64,000 bases of DNA from Lingula anatina. Its lineage: Eukaryota; Brachiopoda; Lingulata; Lingulida; Lingulidae. The stretch is from positions 172,214 to 236,213 of the forward strand of contig NW_019774214.1 in the NCBI RefSeq assembly GCF_001039355.2, written 5' to 3'. Under the pieces are notes generated by a model that worked only from the letters and a program-made list of their open reading frames with translations, searched no databases and was not told the DNA's origin. How positions within the stretch are numbered: the first letter of the stretch is position 1; each line of letters begins with the position of its first letter. Below, in pieces: positions 24,850 through 36,158 of the stretch. Made by a program: the position numbers and the translations under genes.

Positions 24850-25265
24850 NNNNNNNNNNNNNNNNNNNNNNNNNNNNNNNNNNNNNNNNNNNNNNNNNNN
24901 NNNNNNNNNNNNNNNNNNNNNNNNNNNNNNNNNNNNNNNNNNNNNNNNNNNNNNNNNNNNNNNNNNNNNNNNNNNNNNNNNNNNNNNNNNNNNNNNNNNN
25001 NNNNNNNNNNNNNNNNNNNNNNNNNNNNNNNNNNNNNNNNNNNNNNNNNNNNNNNNNNNNNNNNNNNNNNNNNNNNNNNNNNNNNNNNNNNNNNNNNNNN
25101 NNNNNNNNNNNNNNNNNNNNNNNNNNNNNNNNNNNNNNNNNNNNNNNNNNNNNNNNNNNNNNNNNNNNNNNNNNNNNNNNNNNNNNNNNNNNNNNNNNNN
25201 NNNNNNNNNNNNNNNNNNNNNNNNNNNNNNNNNNNNNNNNNNNNNNNNNNNNNNNNNNNNNNNNN
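24850..25265. other. assembly gap (416 N)
   Basis: Run of N that interrupts PEX1 exon 10. The real missing length is unknown and must be larger than 416 bp if the rest of PEX1 belongs here. Confidence 1.
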
Positions 25266-25432
25266 ACTTACCTGTTAACTCATAGTTGTCTAATCCAGAC
25301 TGGAAATAACAGCAGGACTGACTGGTACTTACCTGTTAACTCATAGTTGTCTAATCCAGACTGGAAATAACAGCAGGACTGACTGGTACATACCTGTTAA
25401 CTCATAGTTGTCTAATCCAGACTGGAAATAAA
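25266..25432 (-). repeat. three 61-bp tandem units, each a splice-flanked 28-nt microexon-like segment
   Basis: Units begin at 25266, 25327 and 25388. Read on the minus strand, each has a pyrimidine tract and TTTCCAG, then a 28-nt segment (plus-strand 25272-25299, 25333-25360, 25394-25421), then GTAAGT (twice) or GTATGT (once). The segment could encode SGLDNYELT. The spacer between units is only 33 nt, too short for an ordinary animal intron, so at most one copy would normally be used. The array touches the gap edge and may be collapsed or extended in the true genome. Confidence 0.7.
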
Positions 25433-25956
25433 AATTCACTGTCTCTCTATTTATGTACAGAAACAGTTAAGTTCATTCAACATACAGTTCCCTAGTAAAT
25501 GAGTTATCAAATTGATCTAAAATTCAATTAACAATCTTGTAACACAGTCTGAGAGTGCTATATCTGGATACAATTGAATTTGTGTCTTTGGGTAAAATAT
25601 ATATATGATTACGCAATTGATTTGTCCAACATGAACAGGATATTCATCTGGAATTCTTGGTATTTAAATTCCCCATACAGGACAAGACCGACACACAAAT
25701 CTCCATAATCATAATACAGTAAGCCAATGATTCGAGTAAACCAATGATGAAAATATGAGCCGGCCCCAAGATGCTTTTCCGATTCAAAAGTTTACGTCAT
25801 ATGTATTCTCCTTTTACATCAATACTATACATACTCCGGAATCATTACCTATGTCTAGACCATATTCCTTCCTAGTTAAAACTAAGAACCTTTTCACATT
25901 GAGTGGGCAGTTACTAAGTATTATACACTTTTGCCACAGTAGCTCTGTTGAAGAGC

Positions 25957-26136
25957 GCATTTAGAACAGTGGAATAACAAATCTGTGGATCAAATACGAC
26001 GATCACTAAAAAGCTTGCCATTTAATTCCTGATTAGACACTGAATAGATTCCCTGCAGGGATTACACATCAAGCATTCAAGTGGGTCGGCCATATTTGGT
26101 CCGTGGATCTGTTAGTCCACTGTTCTGAATACCCTC
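25957..26136. mobile_element. MITE family 1, degenerate copy
   Basis: Inverted ends TTAGAACAGTGGA / TCCACTGTTCTGAA. The core (GGATCAAATACGACGATC, AAAAAGCTTGCC, TCAAGTGGGTCGGCCATA) is shared with copies at 30576, 53025 and 60829. Confidence 0.7.
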
Positions 26137-26177
26137 AAAGAGCCTCTCTTGCGTAACAGCCAGACAATCTCTACACT

Positions 26178-26869
26178 AGCCCCATTCACACCTACATGGT
26201 TAATCGAGATTAAGGGAATCGCGATTCTAACGCGCTTAGCTAAATTCACTTTTTTGCGTTCACACATGTAAAAACAAAATCGCGATTTACCTAGCTAGAT
26301 CTGGTAATTGCAACTGCGCTCGCTAGGGGAGTAACGGTATATCCTGTTGATCATGCGCAGTAGCTGCCTTCAAGACCATGCTTTCGGTTTGTACGTTGTT
26401 ATTTTCCATTTAATACTTTCATCGGCCCAAATATTTAGTTATGCTGCCACTGAGTTTTCAGACCAGAACGTCCTCTTGGCCATTTTGCTGACTGCGAAGA
26501 AACTTGAAATTGCGTGGACAGTTTGTTTTCTTTCACTTTCCAGTCGGCGAATAGCTGTATTTAGCTAATGTTTCGTTTCAATTTATACCCGACATGAAAT
26601 AAAATTTATTGTATTGTATTATATTGTACTTTCGATAGAAACTGTGCACGCCTCTTAAGTCCTCAACTTCCGGTGCTAACATCGATCCCGTTCTCACTAG
26701 GAAATTTTATATCGCGATTTAAGTTTACATCGATAGAATCCACCTCTCGAGTAGGATTAATTTGAATCGCGATTTGACGTCTCTACTGCGTTCACACTAG
26801 AAGCTTTACATCGATAGAATCGCGATTTGGCACTAATCGCGATTGAAAGTGTCTCGTGTGAATGGGGCT
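26178..26869. mobile_element. 692-bp non-autonomous DNA transposon, TIR AGCCCCATTCACAC
   Basis: Ends AGCCCCATTCACAC / GTGTGAATGGGGCT, flanked on both sides by ACT (26175-26177 and 26870-26872), which looks like a 3-bp target duplication. The interior is unusual in its repeated ATCGCGATT palindromes near both ends. It carries no transposase frame. Confidence 0.8.
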
Positions 26870-26877
26870 ACTATTAT

Positions 26878-27035
26878 CAGGCCCGTAGCCAGCAATTTTA
26901 GAGGGGGGGGGGTTCGTTTTCTGAAAAAGTGGACCTTTTACCATAAAATCCTCAAGTACTAGTACATAGGTCAAATTTTACCCAGAGTGGACCTTTTCCC
27001 AGCAAACCCCCGAACCCCCCCTGGCTACGGGCCTG
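26878..27035. mobile_element. 158-bp MITE, TIR CAGGCCCGTAGCCAG
   Basis: Ends CAGGCCCGTAGCCAG / CTGGCTACGGGCCTG with a perfect 5-bp flank duplication ATTAT (26873-26877, 27036-27040). It inserted eight bases from the end of the neighbouring 692-bp element. It contains G-runs and C-runs next to the ends. Confidence 0.85.
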
Positions 27036-27573
27036 ATTATTCACTTGGTTCATCTTTTAAAACTTGCTATTTGCTGAATATGACTCCCTTTTTAATAATG
27101 ATAAATCTGACCATTACTCATCATTTGATATCAACTCAAACATGATCATAGCTGAATTCTCTAGCCAGTTTAGGCCTATGGATATCAATGCTGAATGCCT
27201 TCATATCATATCATATCACTCACCCCCCCCCCCCCCCCTTTGAATGGCTGATAAGAACAAAATGCCCTATGTTGCTGATATGGACACATGGCACTTATAA
27301 ATCACAGTTTATTGGACTGATAGGGTGTCTAGCAGGATGACCTTGTACCTCTTGATACCTAAATCTAAACACAGACATGAAAGCTGTATCTTAACCTTTG
27401 ACATATTTGTCTACTAATAAAATCTTTATGTTTACTCCCCTTATTCTCACTTGAGAGATCTTTCAAGTAGGAAAGAAGGTTGAAAAAACGGCTCAGGGTT
27501 GGTGATCCACCAAATAGAATACAAAAGTGAAACCTAATAATTAGAAATACATTCTGAAACAGTGATGTTCTTA

Positions 27574-27744
27574 CAGGGGAAGACTGAAGCAGTCTTCTAG
27601 GTCTTCAGGAAGTTGGTTAAATTTTTTTGGCTTCATATTGGCAGGCATCTTTTTTTTTCTGTCGGAAGACGGTCATAAATGGAGGATGGATCAATGAAGG
27701 AAAATTTGGAAGACTGTCAGAAAATATCTCTGGAACCGCCCCTG
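27574..27744 (-). mobile_element. MITE family 2, CAGGGGCGG type, copy a
   Basis: Minus-strand end CAGGGGCGGTTCCAGAGATA; the plus-strand left end is CAGGGGAAGACTGA. Same family and inverse orientation as 35999-36158 (shared ATTTTCTGACAGTCT and CTTCCGACAGAAAAAA). Flanks TCTTA/TTTTA are an imperfect 5-bp duplication. Confidence 0.75.
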
Positions 27745-28029
27745 TTTTAACAACCATCCCCCTCTGTCCTGTCCCACACCTCACATGGTGATAACATCCA
27801 CTTATTTTGAAAACATTCTCGCCTGTTGTTACCCAGTACAAACCACTTGAACTCTCTACATCACTGTCTCTCAACTACCTGATTTCATGCCTAGATATTA
27901 TGTTGGCCATAACTATATTATGGCCCCATCATTCTATGATTTCCCACATTCCAGATGCATTTTCCCAGGAAGCTGATATATTACAATCTGTACATTATTC
28001 ACCAGTTCATAACCCTAACAAGGAATGCT

Positions 28030-28165
28030 ATGTCTCCTCCTGGCATTGAGTAGAATACTCAGTACAGAAAGCTGGTGATTTATTGGAGAGTGCTGGAAAC
28101 AAGAAAAGGCGTGTTAATCTGTTAAGCTGATTGCATTCAGTGATAGTCCCTGTGGAGTTGGATCG
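28030..28165. repeat. dispersed repeat shared with 36220-36370 (inverted)
   Basis: GGCATTGAGTAGAATAC, GTGTTAAT and TGATTGCATTCAGTGA followed by GTCCCTGTGGAGTT recur as reverse complement at 36220-36370. In both places the repeat lies close to a family-2 MITE, suggesting one larger composite element. Confidence 0.6.
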
Positions 28166-28358
28166 ATCTATGTAGAATGGCGGTTTCAATGGGAATGCGT
28201 CCTAACAAGGAGTGCACTGACCACACCACTACAGGTGTCATTACAGGCCAGCTGGAAGTGTTTTTAACATTAAAATGTCTTGCTCTCTGCCAGACTTCAT
28301 TTTCTGTTTCAGTTTATATGAACAGCCAAAAAACTGGCACTAACCTGCTCCATAAAGA

Positions 28359-28389
<31 letters not shown>

Positions 28390-29901
28390 AATAAAATAAT
28401 ATCAAGAATAATTAAGATAGTGTTGTCTTGGTGATACACCAATTCTCTGATGTGCCAATACCAAGTTTTATGCAGAGAAAACTATTGAATCCAAGGTCCA
28501 AATGTCAATAAAATGACATTTTCAAAGAGCAATTATCAGTTATGGATTCTGTATATAAACCAAACCATTTCACAAACAATCCTCAGAGACTCCTGTGAAT
28601 TCATACATACACTATCTTTACGACCAGACAACATGCAACACACATATTTCTACCACTTCAACCTACTATTAAAATATATACCATGTCTTGTGTATTATGT
28701 AATCAAAGTGACACCTATATGTGGTAAAACACCCATCAAACTGACATGTATCAAGATGTGACCCAAACAACATACTAGTAACATGTCCAAATACATGGGG
28801 GTGGAGGGAGGAGGGGGGGGGGGGTGATTTATCACATACATTATACTGTAAACTGGCTGACAACCATTATGAATTCTGACCATGGACCAAGGCTGTCTTT
28901 TCAGCCATCTTCCACCAAGTGTTTATCTCGGCTTCCTCTCCATCTGTTCCTTCATGAATTCTAATCCAAAGCGTGATTTCCCAGTGCCACAAAATCCAAT
29001 AAAGCTCTTCCACACAGACAATGAGGGGACGGCTGCAGGTATTGATTTATAATTAGGTGTTGTGGCGAGTTTTGACAGTGCCATTTAGGATCGTTTAAAC
29101 TGTTTAGGGCGGCTATTATCATGGTGAGTCACGGATCAATATATATAGGGGATCATTGACTTCTCAAATAGATCTACTTAAAATGAAATGCCTAATACAC
29201 TTAGCTCATGTACTTCAGTCAACACTATAAAAGAAGAGGAAAAAAAAAAAAAGAAATTTGATTTCTGAAGTGTCAGACCGCACTCCCAGTGAAGCTGTAG
29301 CTATGGTTAGACAGTTAACCACATACAGTATCCTATTGAGAGAGTATGCATAAACCTTGGCTGTCACAACTGGACTGGAAATTTCATCTTTACATGAATA
29401 AAAAGGACAAAACACATGCTATCATAAGCTGGTTATTTTTCATAACTTCATAATGGTGTATTCTATGTTCTCGTTTTCTCTGCACAGGACCATAGGAAGT
29501 GGTCAGTAAATTGGCTAGTGATGTGGTCAGTTTGTCCCACTTTGACAGTAATTAACCTCAGTCTCATATCTTATCTTATCTTATGAAATAATCTGCAATT
29601 CCTAAATATGTATGGTCACATTTCAAGTGGGATTACATTCACATTCATATAGCACTAGTCAGTGCACTCATATATTTATACTCGTAATTCATTTTTCATG
29701 AAAACAAAAGATATGACACTAGATGATGGAATCAATGTCAAAGAGAACCCCATGACTTTATATCGTTGACTATGCAACATACGATAACTCTAAGCATGAA
29801 CAGGCTTCACGAAGCCAGCAAAGTTAATAATTATTATTATGTGCAGTACTGTCACTAAACTTACTGCTGCACTTATCACACATAGTAAAAACTACGACTT
29901 A

Positions 29902-30146
29902 GGCTTCGTTCACATGCAATGTCTATTTTCTATTTTCTATTTTCGGTATGTCTTATGATCACGGTCTGTGCACTGAATATCCCGCCGCGTAATTACTGGC
30001 AGCGCGAGCCAGTTACTTATAGTAACTTATAGTAACTGGCTCGCGCTGCCAGTAATTACGCCGCGGGATATTCAGTGCACAGACCGTGATCATAAGACAT
30101 ACCGAAAATAGAAAATAGAAAATAGACATTGCATGTGAACGAAGCC
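29902..30146. mobile_element. 245-bp near-perfect palindromic MITE, TSD TTA
   Basis: Two arms of about 117 bp are reverse complements with very few differences, meeting at GCCAGTTACT...AGTAACTGGC. Ends are GGCTTCGTTCACATG / CATGTGAACGAAGCC, flanked by TTA on both sides (29899-29901, 30147-30149). The 3-bp TTA duplication is typical of PIF/Harbinger elements. No coding content. Confidence 0.9.
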
Positions 30147-30575
30147 TTATAGTGGCTTGGTTGTGTGACAAGACAAGAATTTATAAGTCAATAACGGTTA
30201 CGAGACTACTAGTACCTTGTTTTCTCTCTGCTGTAATATTGGCACCATGACGTCGTAAGCGTGCAGTAAGAGGCGGGAACCTTGTCACCGGGAGTAACTG
30301 ACCACGCACCCAATGAAAAGCACATTTACACAGAGAATGAAGAGCCGCAATTCCTACAAACCTGGGCCGTGCCTTAGATAAAATGTCCACCTAAGGTTTC
30401 TGCACATGACGCTGGGTGGGAACTATCTCACAGTTACAGGCTAGTAATTTCCCAGCTTGGACAAGACAAGTGGAGTCTTACTGTCCCTTAGGGCTAGTCA
30501 TATTTTGTCTACAAGTGTGATACAGTGTGGATGTATGCATATATATGTTGGCATGTCAGCAAGCAAACAAAACAA

Positions 30576-30751
30576 GGGCCCCATTCAGAATAGGGGACTA
30601 ACTAGTCCGAGGGTCAAATATGGCGACTCACTGCAAAGCTTGCCATCTAATCTGCTAATAGACACTGAATAGATATCCAGTGGGAAAGTATTCAAGTGGG
30701 TCAGCCATATTTAACCCTCGGACTAGTTAGTCCCCTATTCTGAATGGGGGC
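30576..30751. mobile_element. MITE family 1, intact copy
   Basis: Long inverted ends (GCCCCATTCAGAATAGGGGA, continuing through CTAACTAGTCCGAGGGT) give stems of about 40 bp around a short AT-rich core. Confidence 0.85.
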
Positions 30752-32644
30752 AAACACTTGTGTGAATTAAGACAAAGACTTGCTGGAAATGTCGTTTTGC
30801 AGAGCATGGTGTACCCAGCTTCTGTACAGCTATCGTGGAATTTAAATTCATGAAAGATCAGTAAACATTCCAACTTCACAATTCTAGGGCCAGCAGATCT
30901 TGAAACTGATTAAACTGAAAAAAACTGAAATCCATTCCTAAATCTGTGACAATATATACAAACTGCCCCTATTTCCACACATTCACTATTCAGTATATCC
31001 ATAAAAAGGATTTATTCCTTCAAATACTCCAACAAGAGTTTCCAATTTCTGAGTGTAAACTTTCCTTCCCCGGACCCTGGTTACAAATACACAGGTCAGT
31101 ATTAAGTCTTGACCCAATTTGTTTATGTCTACCTGTATAGGGCAGTGGTCTTTATTCTCTCAAACAATACACCGTGTGAATAGTAACTAGACCAAGAATT
31201 GCTAAATCAATAACAATATTGTTCCTGCTACCTGGTAACTAGAGGGGGCAGGAGACAGTCCTAATACCTTGATGTAAAGTTCAAGTTTATGAAAGTAGTC
31301 TACGGGCAGAAGGAAGTATTAGAACAATAAAGATACCAATATGTTGAGCACAGTGATTTATTACGTCTAAATTCAGGTTGCAATATTGCTTCATTGTCTT
31401 AATGGCTATAAAAATACCTGGTATGGCACATTTCTGATTTAATACATTTATCAAATTTATGGTACTCCTGTATCAGCCTTTTTTGGCTTGATGATAAGAA
31501 ATATTTGATTAATGAAAAATAATACAATGTTGTCATCATAATAATTATTGGCAGCTGAAGTAAGCAGTGATCATAACTGCAAAATTTGAGCACATAAAAA
31601 ATTAAAACAAATTGGAAAATTCCCAAACATCTAACTCATTCTTAAAACGACTGCCTTGTAATTGACCACCTCAGAAATAACTGATCTACGTATTAAAACC
31701 ACAAACCCGGATTCTCTGAATGAACACAAGCAACTCATACATTTTTCATAATATGTATCACCTTGGGTTATGTAATTCCTTCTGGTTGATATAGTAAGAC
31801 AGTCTAACGCAGACACATAATCTGGATCAAGTCAGACTTGCTGGCAAACAATGACTAAAATATAGCACACAATAATATGATGGTTCACAATAAATAATTC
31901 TCATTTTCAACCTTCATTCTGGTATTTACTAAGTGTAGTTCTTGACAATGATGGTCTGTATTCAGTCAGCATAGAGAGAGCCATCAGTGAATAATAACAA
32001 TAATAATAATAATAATAATAACAATAATAATTTACATCTATGGGCTCTTCTGTTTTCAAATATACCGACAATTAACCCAAACACTTACAAGATGCAGCAC
32101 TTATCACAAAAAGTACAATAATATAAAATAGTCTTGGACTAAATTACCACCTTGACTCACTAGCTTACTGCTAGATCTACACATGGTCTCCATCCCCCCT
32201 ACCCCAGCTCTCTAGAGACACACAGATCTATACAAAACATAATGGGATTGTACTTATGTCTCTGGTGGGTTGATAATGACATTTATGGGATGACAGGGCC
32301 AGAAATGACTTGCCTCTCAGCATACTCTCAACAAGATCATCTCCACAGACATCATTTATCTTTCTGTGTTGTTCTGAAGTCAGTGGGGACCAATTTTAAA
32401 ACATAGAATAGACAGACTTTGCTCCCGGCAACATTTGTTTTTCCTATTTTTATCTTTTATTGATAACCGCTTTGTGTTCGGTTAAAAAAAAAGGTGACAA
32501 AATTCTGCAGTGGCTACTCGATAAAAAAAGGTACTTTATGTTGCCAGTTCAGGGAAGATTTGATATCATATCATTAGTATTCATTATCAAAAGAATCAGG
32601 CCCTCTGTGATAAAAAAGTGCTTATCCACCTTGATCTTTACACA

Positions 32645-33081
32645 ATTATTGGGGTCCTATCACCTCTTTATGGTAATATCAGTGTGACTGGCAAATAAAA
32701 CTAGAGGATCAGAGAGGCGATACCGCCTCCGAATATTGTACCACCAGCTGGAGCAAGCGCATTCGTATAGACCCCCACATACACAAAATAAGGGGTGCAG
32801 CCACCAGTCTTGTGCTTGACAAGCTGTAAAAATGCAATCAACAAGAATTTTCAAAATATGCAAAAAATATATATAACTAAAAATGGTGCAATCAAAGTTA
32901 AGTTCATTGTAAGGTAGGTCAAAGGTCAATTTCAAGGTCACAGTAAATTGCCAGTATATGACTTCCTATCCAACTTCAATAGTAACTATGGACCTATCTC
33001 TGCCAGTTTTGGAGATAAAAGGGANATTATTGGGGTCCTATCACCTCTTTATGGTAATATCAGTGTGACTGGCAAATAAAA
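32645..33081. repeat. 56-bp exact direct repeat around an inserted segment with one N
   Basis: Positions 32645-32700 recur exactly at 33026-33081, immediately after a single N at 33025. The 325 bp between contain AGGTCAAAGGTCA-type repeats. This is best explained as an assembly overlap that was not merged, or an allelic insertion. Confidence 0.8.
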
Positions 33082-34599
33082 TTAACTGGGTTCAAGTTAA
33101 ACGTGACAAGGTTAACTTCATATAGATTTCTCTTATCTGAATGAATGGAAATCAGCTGTTATCTACACAGAAGCTTTACACCAAGCCTCTGTAAAAAGAT
33201 ATGAGTTGTTTTTTATCTATATCCAGTAGGCAGCACCATTTGGCTGACAGCCTTTGAAGACATAATAACACTTCACACACTTCTAAATGTACAGTAACTG
33301 AGGGTAGTCTGGTGGTAGATATATAGACACAAAATGTACCAAACAGGTAAATATTACATGTTTATCTGGAGGCATCCAACTGATGATAAAAAAATCCATA
33401 CAAATACTAATCATCAATACAATCAAAAAGAGAAACTGATTATTTGTAGGTCAGTTTCTCTTTAATTCATCAATACAAAATAAAACATGATAAATATTTC
33501 TTGTACTTCAGAAATGAATTTAGTATACACCATATAACCTGCTACTGCTAATTGATTAAACAGGGGTACAGGTCACCAACTCATGAAGCCTCATTGATAA
33601 ATCAATAATTAATTCATTCTTAAGCAGCTCTAGGTAATTTGTTATCGGAGGTCAAGGACACTAATAAATCTGCCAAATTCTAGCACAAACACTGGTCTTT
33701 TTAAATCATTTAAATTTTCACAAACTCTCATGTGCTGCTTAAAAAACAGTGAAAGCTAAGACTTCAATAGAAGGAAAGGATATTCAGGATTCAGTGCACT
33801 TCATATTCTAGCACGGCACTCAAATACGAGTGAGATGTCGTGATTACTAGTATTCATATTTCTGACCAAAATAAATCCTCATTTTTAGAATAAATTTCAG
33901 AGTCGATTAGGAGTATATGTATTTTTAGAACTCGCCCTAAGTATAATAAATCACGGTCAGTGTTAAATCATTTCTGACAGATGGAAGCTAATAAAGTTTT
34001 GCGACCAGAAGAGACGGTCTTATTTTTAATTTGAACATAAAAATAAATGAAAAGTTACTCACTTAACATAAAATCCTCTCTGAAATAACCACACGATATA
34101 CAATGAGAATGGAAAAGGGGTGGAGAAGTAAAGTAATCGCCATGAATCATTTAGACTCTTACTCTGAGGGAGGGAATGGCATGGCGCGTTTGCTTCTCAT
34201 TTACCGGGGAGTGGTTTTAATTTTCACAAAAGATATGGCGATATTTTGTCGCTGCAAAAATAAATACTGAAACTTACGGTATTACAGCAGTCTCAATAGC
34301 AAATTCTCTAAGTTCCTGTTGATAAAAAGTATTAAAATGAGATTAGCTTCTAAAACCAAAGCAACAAATATTTACCTTCCTCACGACTCCACACACTAAT
34401 CAGCGGCACATACCGGCAGGTAGAGTTCAAGGTCGTGTCACCCACAAGACAATCCCCAAAATGCTCGCTAAAATACAGCTAGCTAATCGTGATTCAAATG
34501 CAAAGTTAGAATTTACACAGTTTAAATCAGAATAAAAGTTACAAAGTAATTGGTTTTAAATAAGGCATTGTTGTTAAAATATAAAAATATATTGACACT

Positions 34600-34750
34600 C
34601 TCTTTTTTTCTCGCCAGACGTCAGCACAAGCCGACAGTGAAGAAACATACGGAAGTTGGTGAATCTACAGTATACTTGATTCATGAGTCATTGAAGTGAC
34701 ACATATTACCGCACTGAATCGCAGACTGAGTGCTGATCGGAATTCCTAAG
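34600..34750 (+). promoter_or_regulatory. possible first (non-coding) exon of the double ADF-H gene
   Basis: The coding exon at 38454 is directly preceded by a splice acceptor (TCTTGCCACAG, two bases before the ATG), so an upstream 5' UTR exon is needed. CCTAAG|GTAAGTGG at 34745-34758 is the best consensus donor upstream on this strand. The exon start is not determined, and other donors in 25-38 kb are possible. Confidence 0.3.
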
Positions 34751-35012
34751 GTAAGTGGATATGTTGCCTATAGATTTATGGTATTATCTAGAGAGAAATG
34801 TACAGTTACCGTGTAAAAATGATACGTATAGATTCAGAAACGTTTGAGATAGACTAGAGGATTGAGCCAAGTAATACACTGTACACATGTTCACACTCAG
34901 TGACACAATATCAGTATTGTTTGGGGCATTTTCTGTTGTGAATATGCAGCTGATATTGGTTATCAAAAACAAGATACGGGTATTATTCCAAACGCTTATG
35001 TTTTTTTCGAGG

Positions 35013-35600
35013 AGAGAATTCGGTACTTTTGTAGTATACCCCCCCACCCTGTAACTTTCTGTAACTTTCACTTTTCAAACAGTTTTTTACATTTTCTTGT
35101 TCATCTATGTCAAAGCTGTTGAAATAAAATGCTTTTGTAATTACCTGTGGACTTTTTATTGGTTTTAATCACGTTTAATCCAGCCCATTGAGATACAATG
35201 TTAGAATCTTCAATTTACACCCGCAGTCAATAACTTGCCGCGTTTTCGTTGGCTAACTCTAAGGTAATTTTATGTGAACAAGTAGCTCATAATAATTTCA
35301 CAGAGGAAGTCCAAGTATACAATGTATCAATCCTATGTTCACATGAAATAAGGTAGAGTTAGCCAACTAAAACGCGGCAAGTTATTGACTGCGGGTACAT
35401 TGTAAATTTTCACATTGTATTTCAATGGGGTGGATTAAATGTGATTAAAACTAATAAAAAGACCACAGGTAATTACAAAAACATTTTATTTCAACAGCTT
35501 TGACATAGGTGAAAAAGACAATGTAAAAAAATGTTTGAAAAATGAAAGTTTCAGGAAGTTACAGGGTGGGGGGGTATACTACAAAAGTACCGAGAATTCT
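35013..35600. mobile_element. foldback element, arms about 265 bp
   Basis: Left arm 35013-35280 and right arm 35337-35600 are diverged reverse complements around a 56-bp spacer. For example, GCAGTCAATAACTTGCCGCG pairs with CGCGGCAAGTTATTGACTGC. Outer ends GAGAATTC / GAATTCT. No coding content; lies in the presumed 5' UTR intron of the ADF-H gene. Confidence 0.85.
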
Positions 35601-35998
35601 GCGTTATTCCTAGTAGAAAGTGGGCGTGGATCGAAAATATTTTTTTTCGTACTCATTGCAAATACAGTAGCCACTCCAGTTGCATTGTTGGCATACTTTA
35701 CATTCTTGACCTATTTTTTCTTATTCCCAATTATTGTTCACAACATGGATGAATAGTGTGACTGTGAGACAGTGATTCATCTACCCAGTATGATACTAGG
35801 ACGTGCACATGTATCTGACAGGATTTTTTATACATGTATAAATATATTATATAAATATATTAAATTGAGCATATGGGCGCAACCTCAGTTTTGTACTGCA
35901 TTGCACTAAAAGTCTTTTACTGTGTGTGACAAATCTGTGTTGTTACTTACAGTCAAACAAAAACGTTTTTGTCTGTGTAATAAGTACTAATACATGCA

Positions 35999-36158
35999 CA
36001 GGGGCGGTTCCAGAGATATTTTCTGACAGTCTGCCAAATTATCGTTGTTGGTCCATCCTCCATTTTTGACCATCTTCCGACAGAAAAAATTAGATGCCTG
36101 TCAATGTAAACTTGAAAATCTGACCGTCTTCTGGAAGACCAAGATCAATCTGCCCCTG
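35999..36158 (+). mobile_element. MITE family 2, CAGGGGCGG type, copy b
   Basis: Ends CAGGGGCGG / TGCCCCTG, flanked by a perfect 5-bp duplication ATGCA (35994-35998, 36159-36163). Homologous to 27574-27744. Confidence 0.85.

Larger units (their letters stand above)
25433..34600. other. gene-poor, transposon-rich interval
   Basis: No coding exon with convincing homology was found on either strand. The interval holds several inverted-repeat elements (listed separately), C-runs near 27222-27238, AATA repeats, an AAT microsatellite near 32000, a small misjoin at 33025 and many unique AT-rich stretches. It may hide distal regulatory DNA, or introns of a gene whose exons are in the gap. Confidence 0.5.

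Noticed and set aside
25266-25432. CRISPR-like direct repeats
   Set aside because: Whole 61-bp units are repeated without variable spacers, in a eukaryotic genome.
30181-30390. Possible minus-strand exon ending at a GTAC-like donor
   Set aside because: Open frame of 69 codons without family resemblance or a convincing acceptor.
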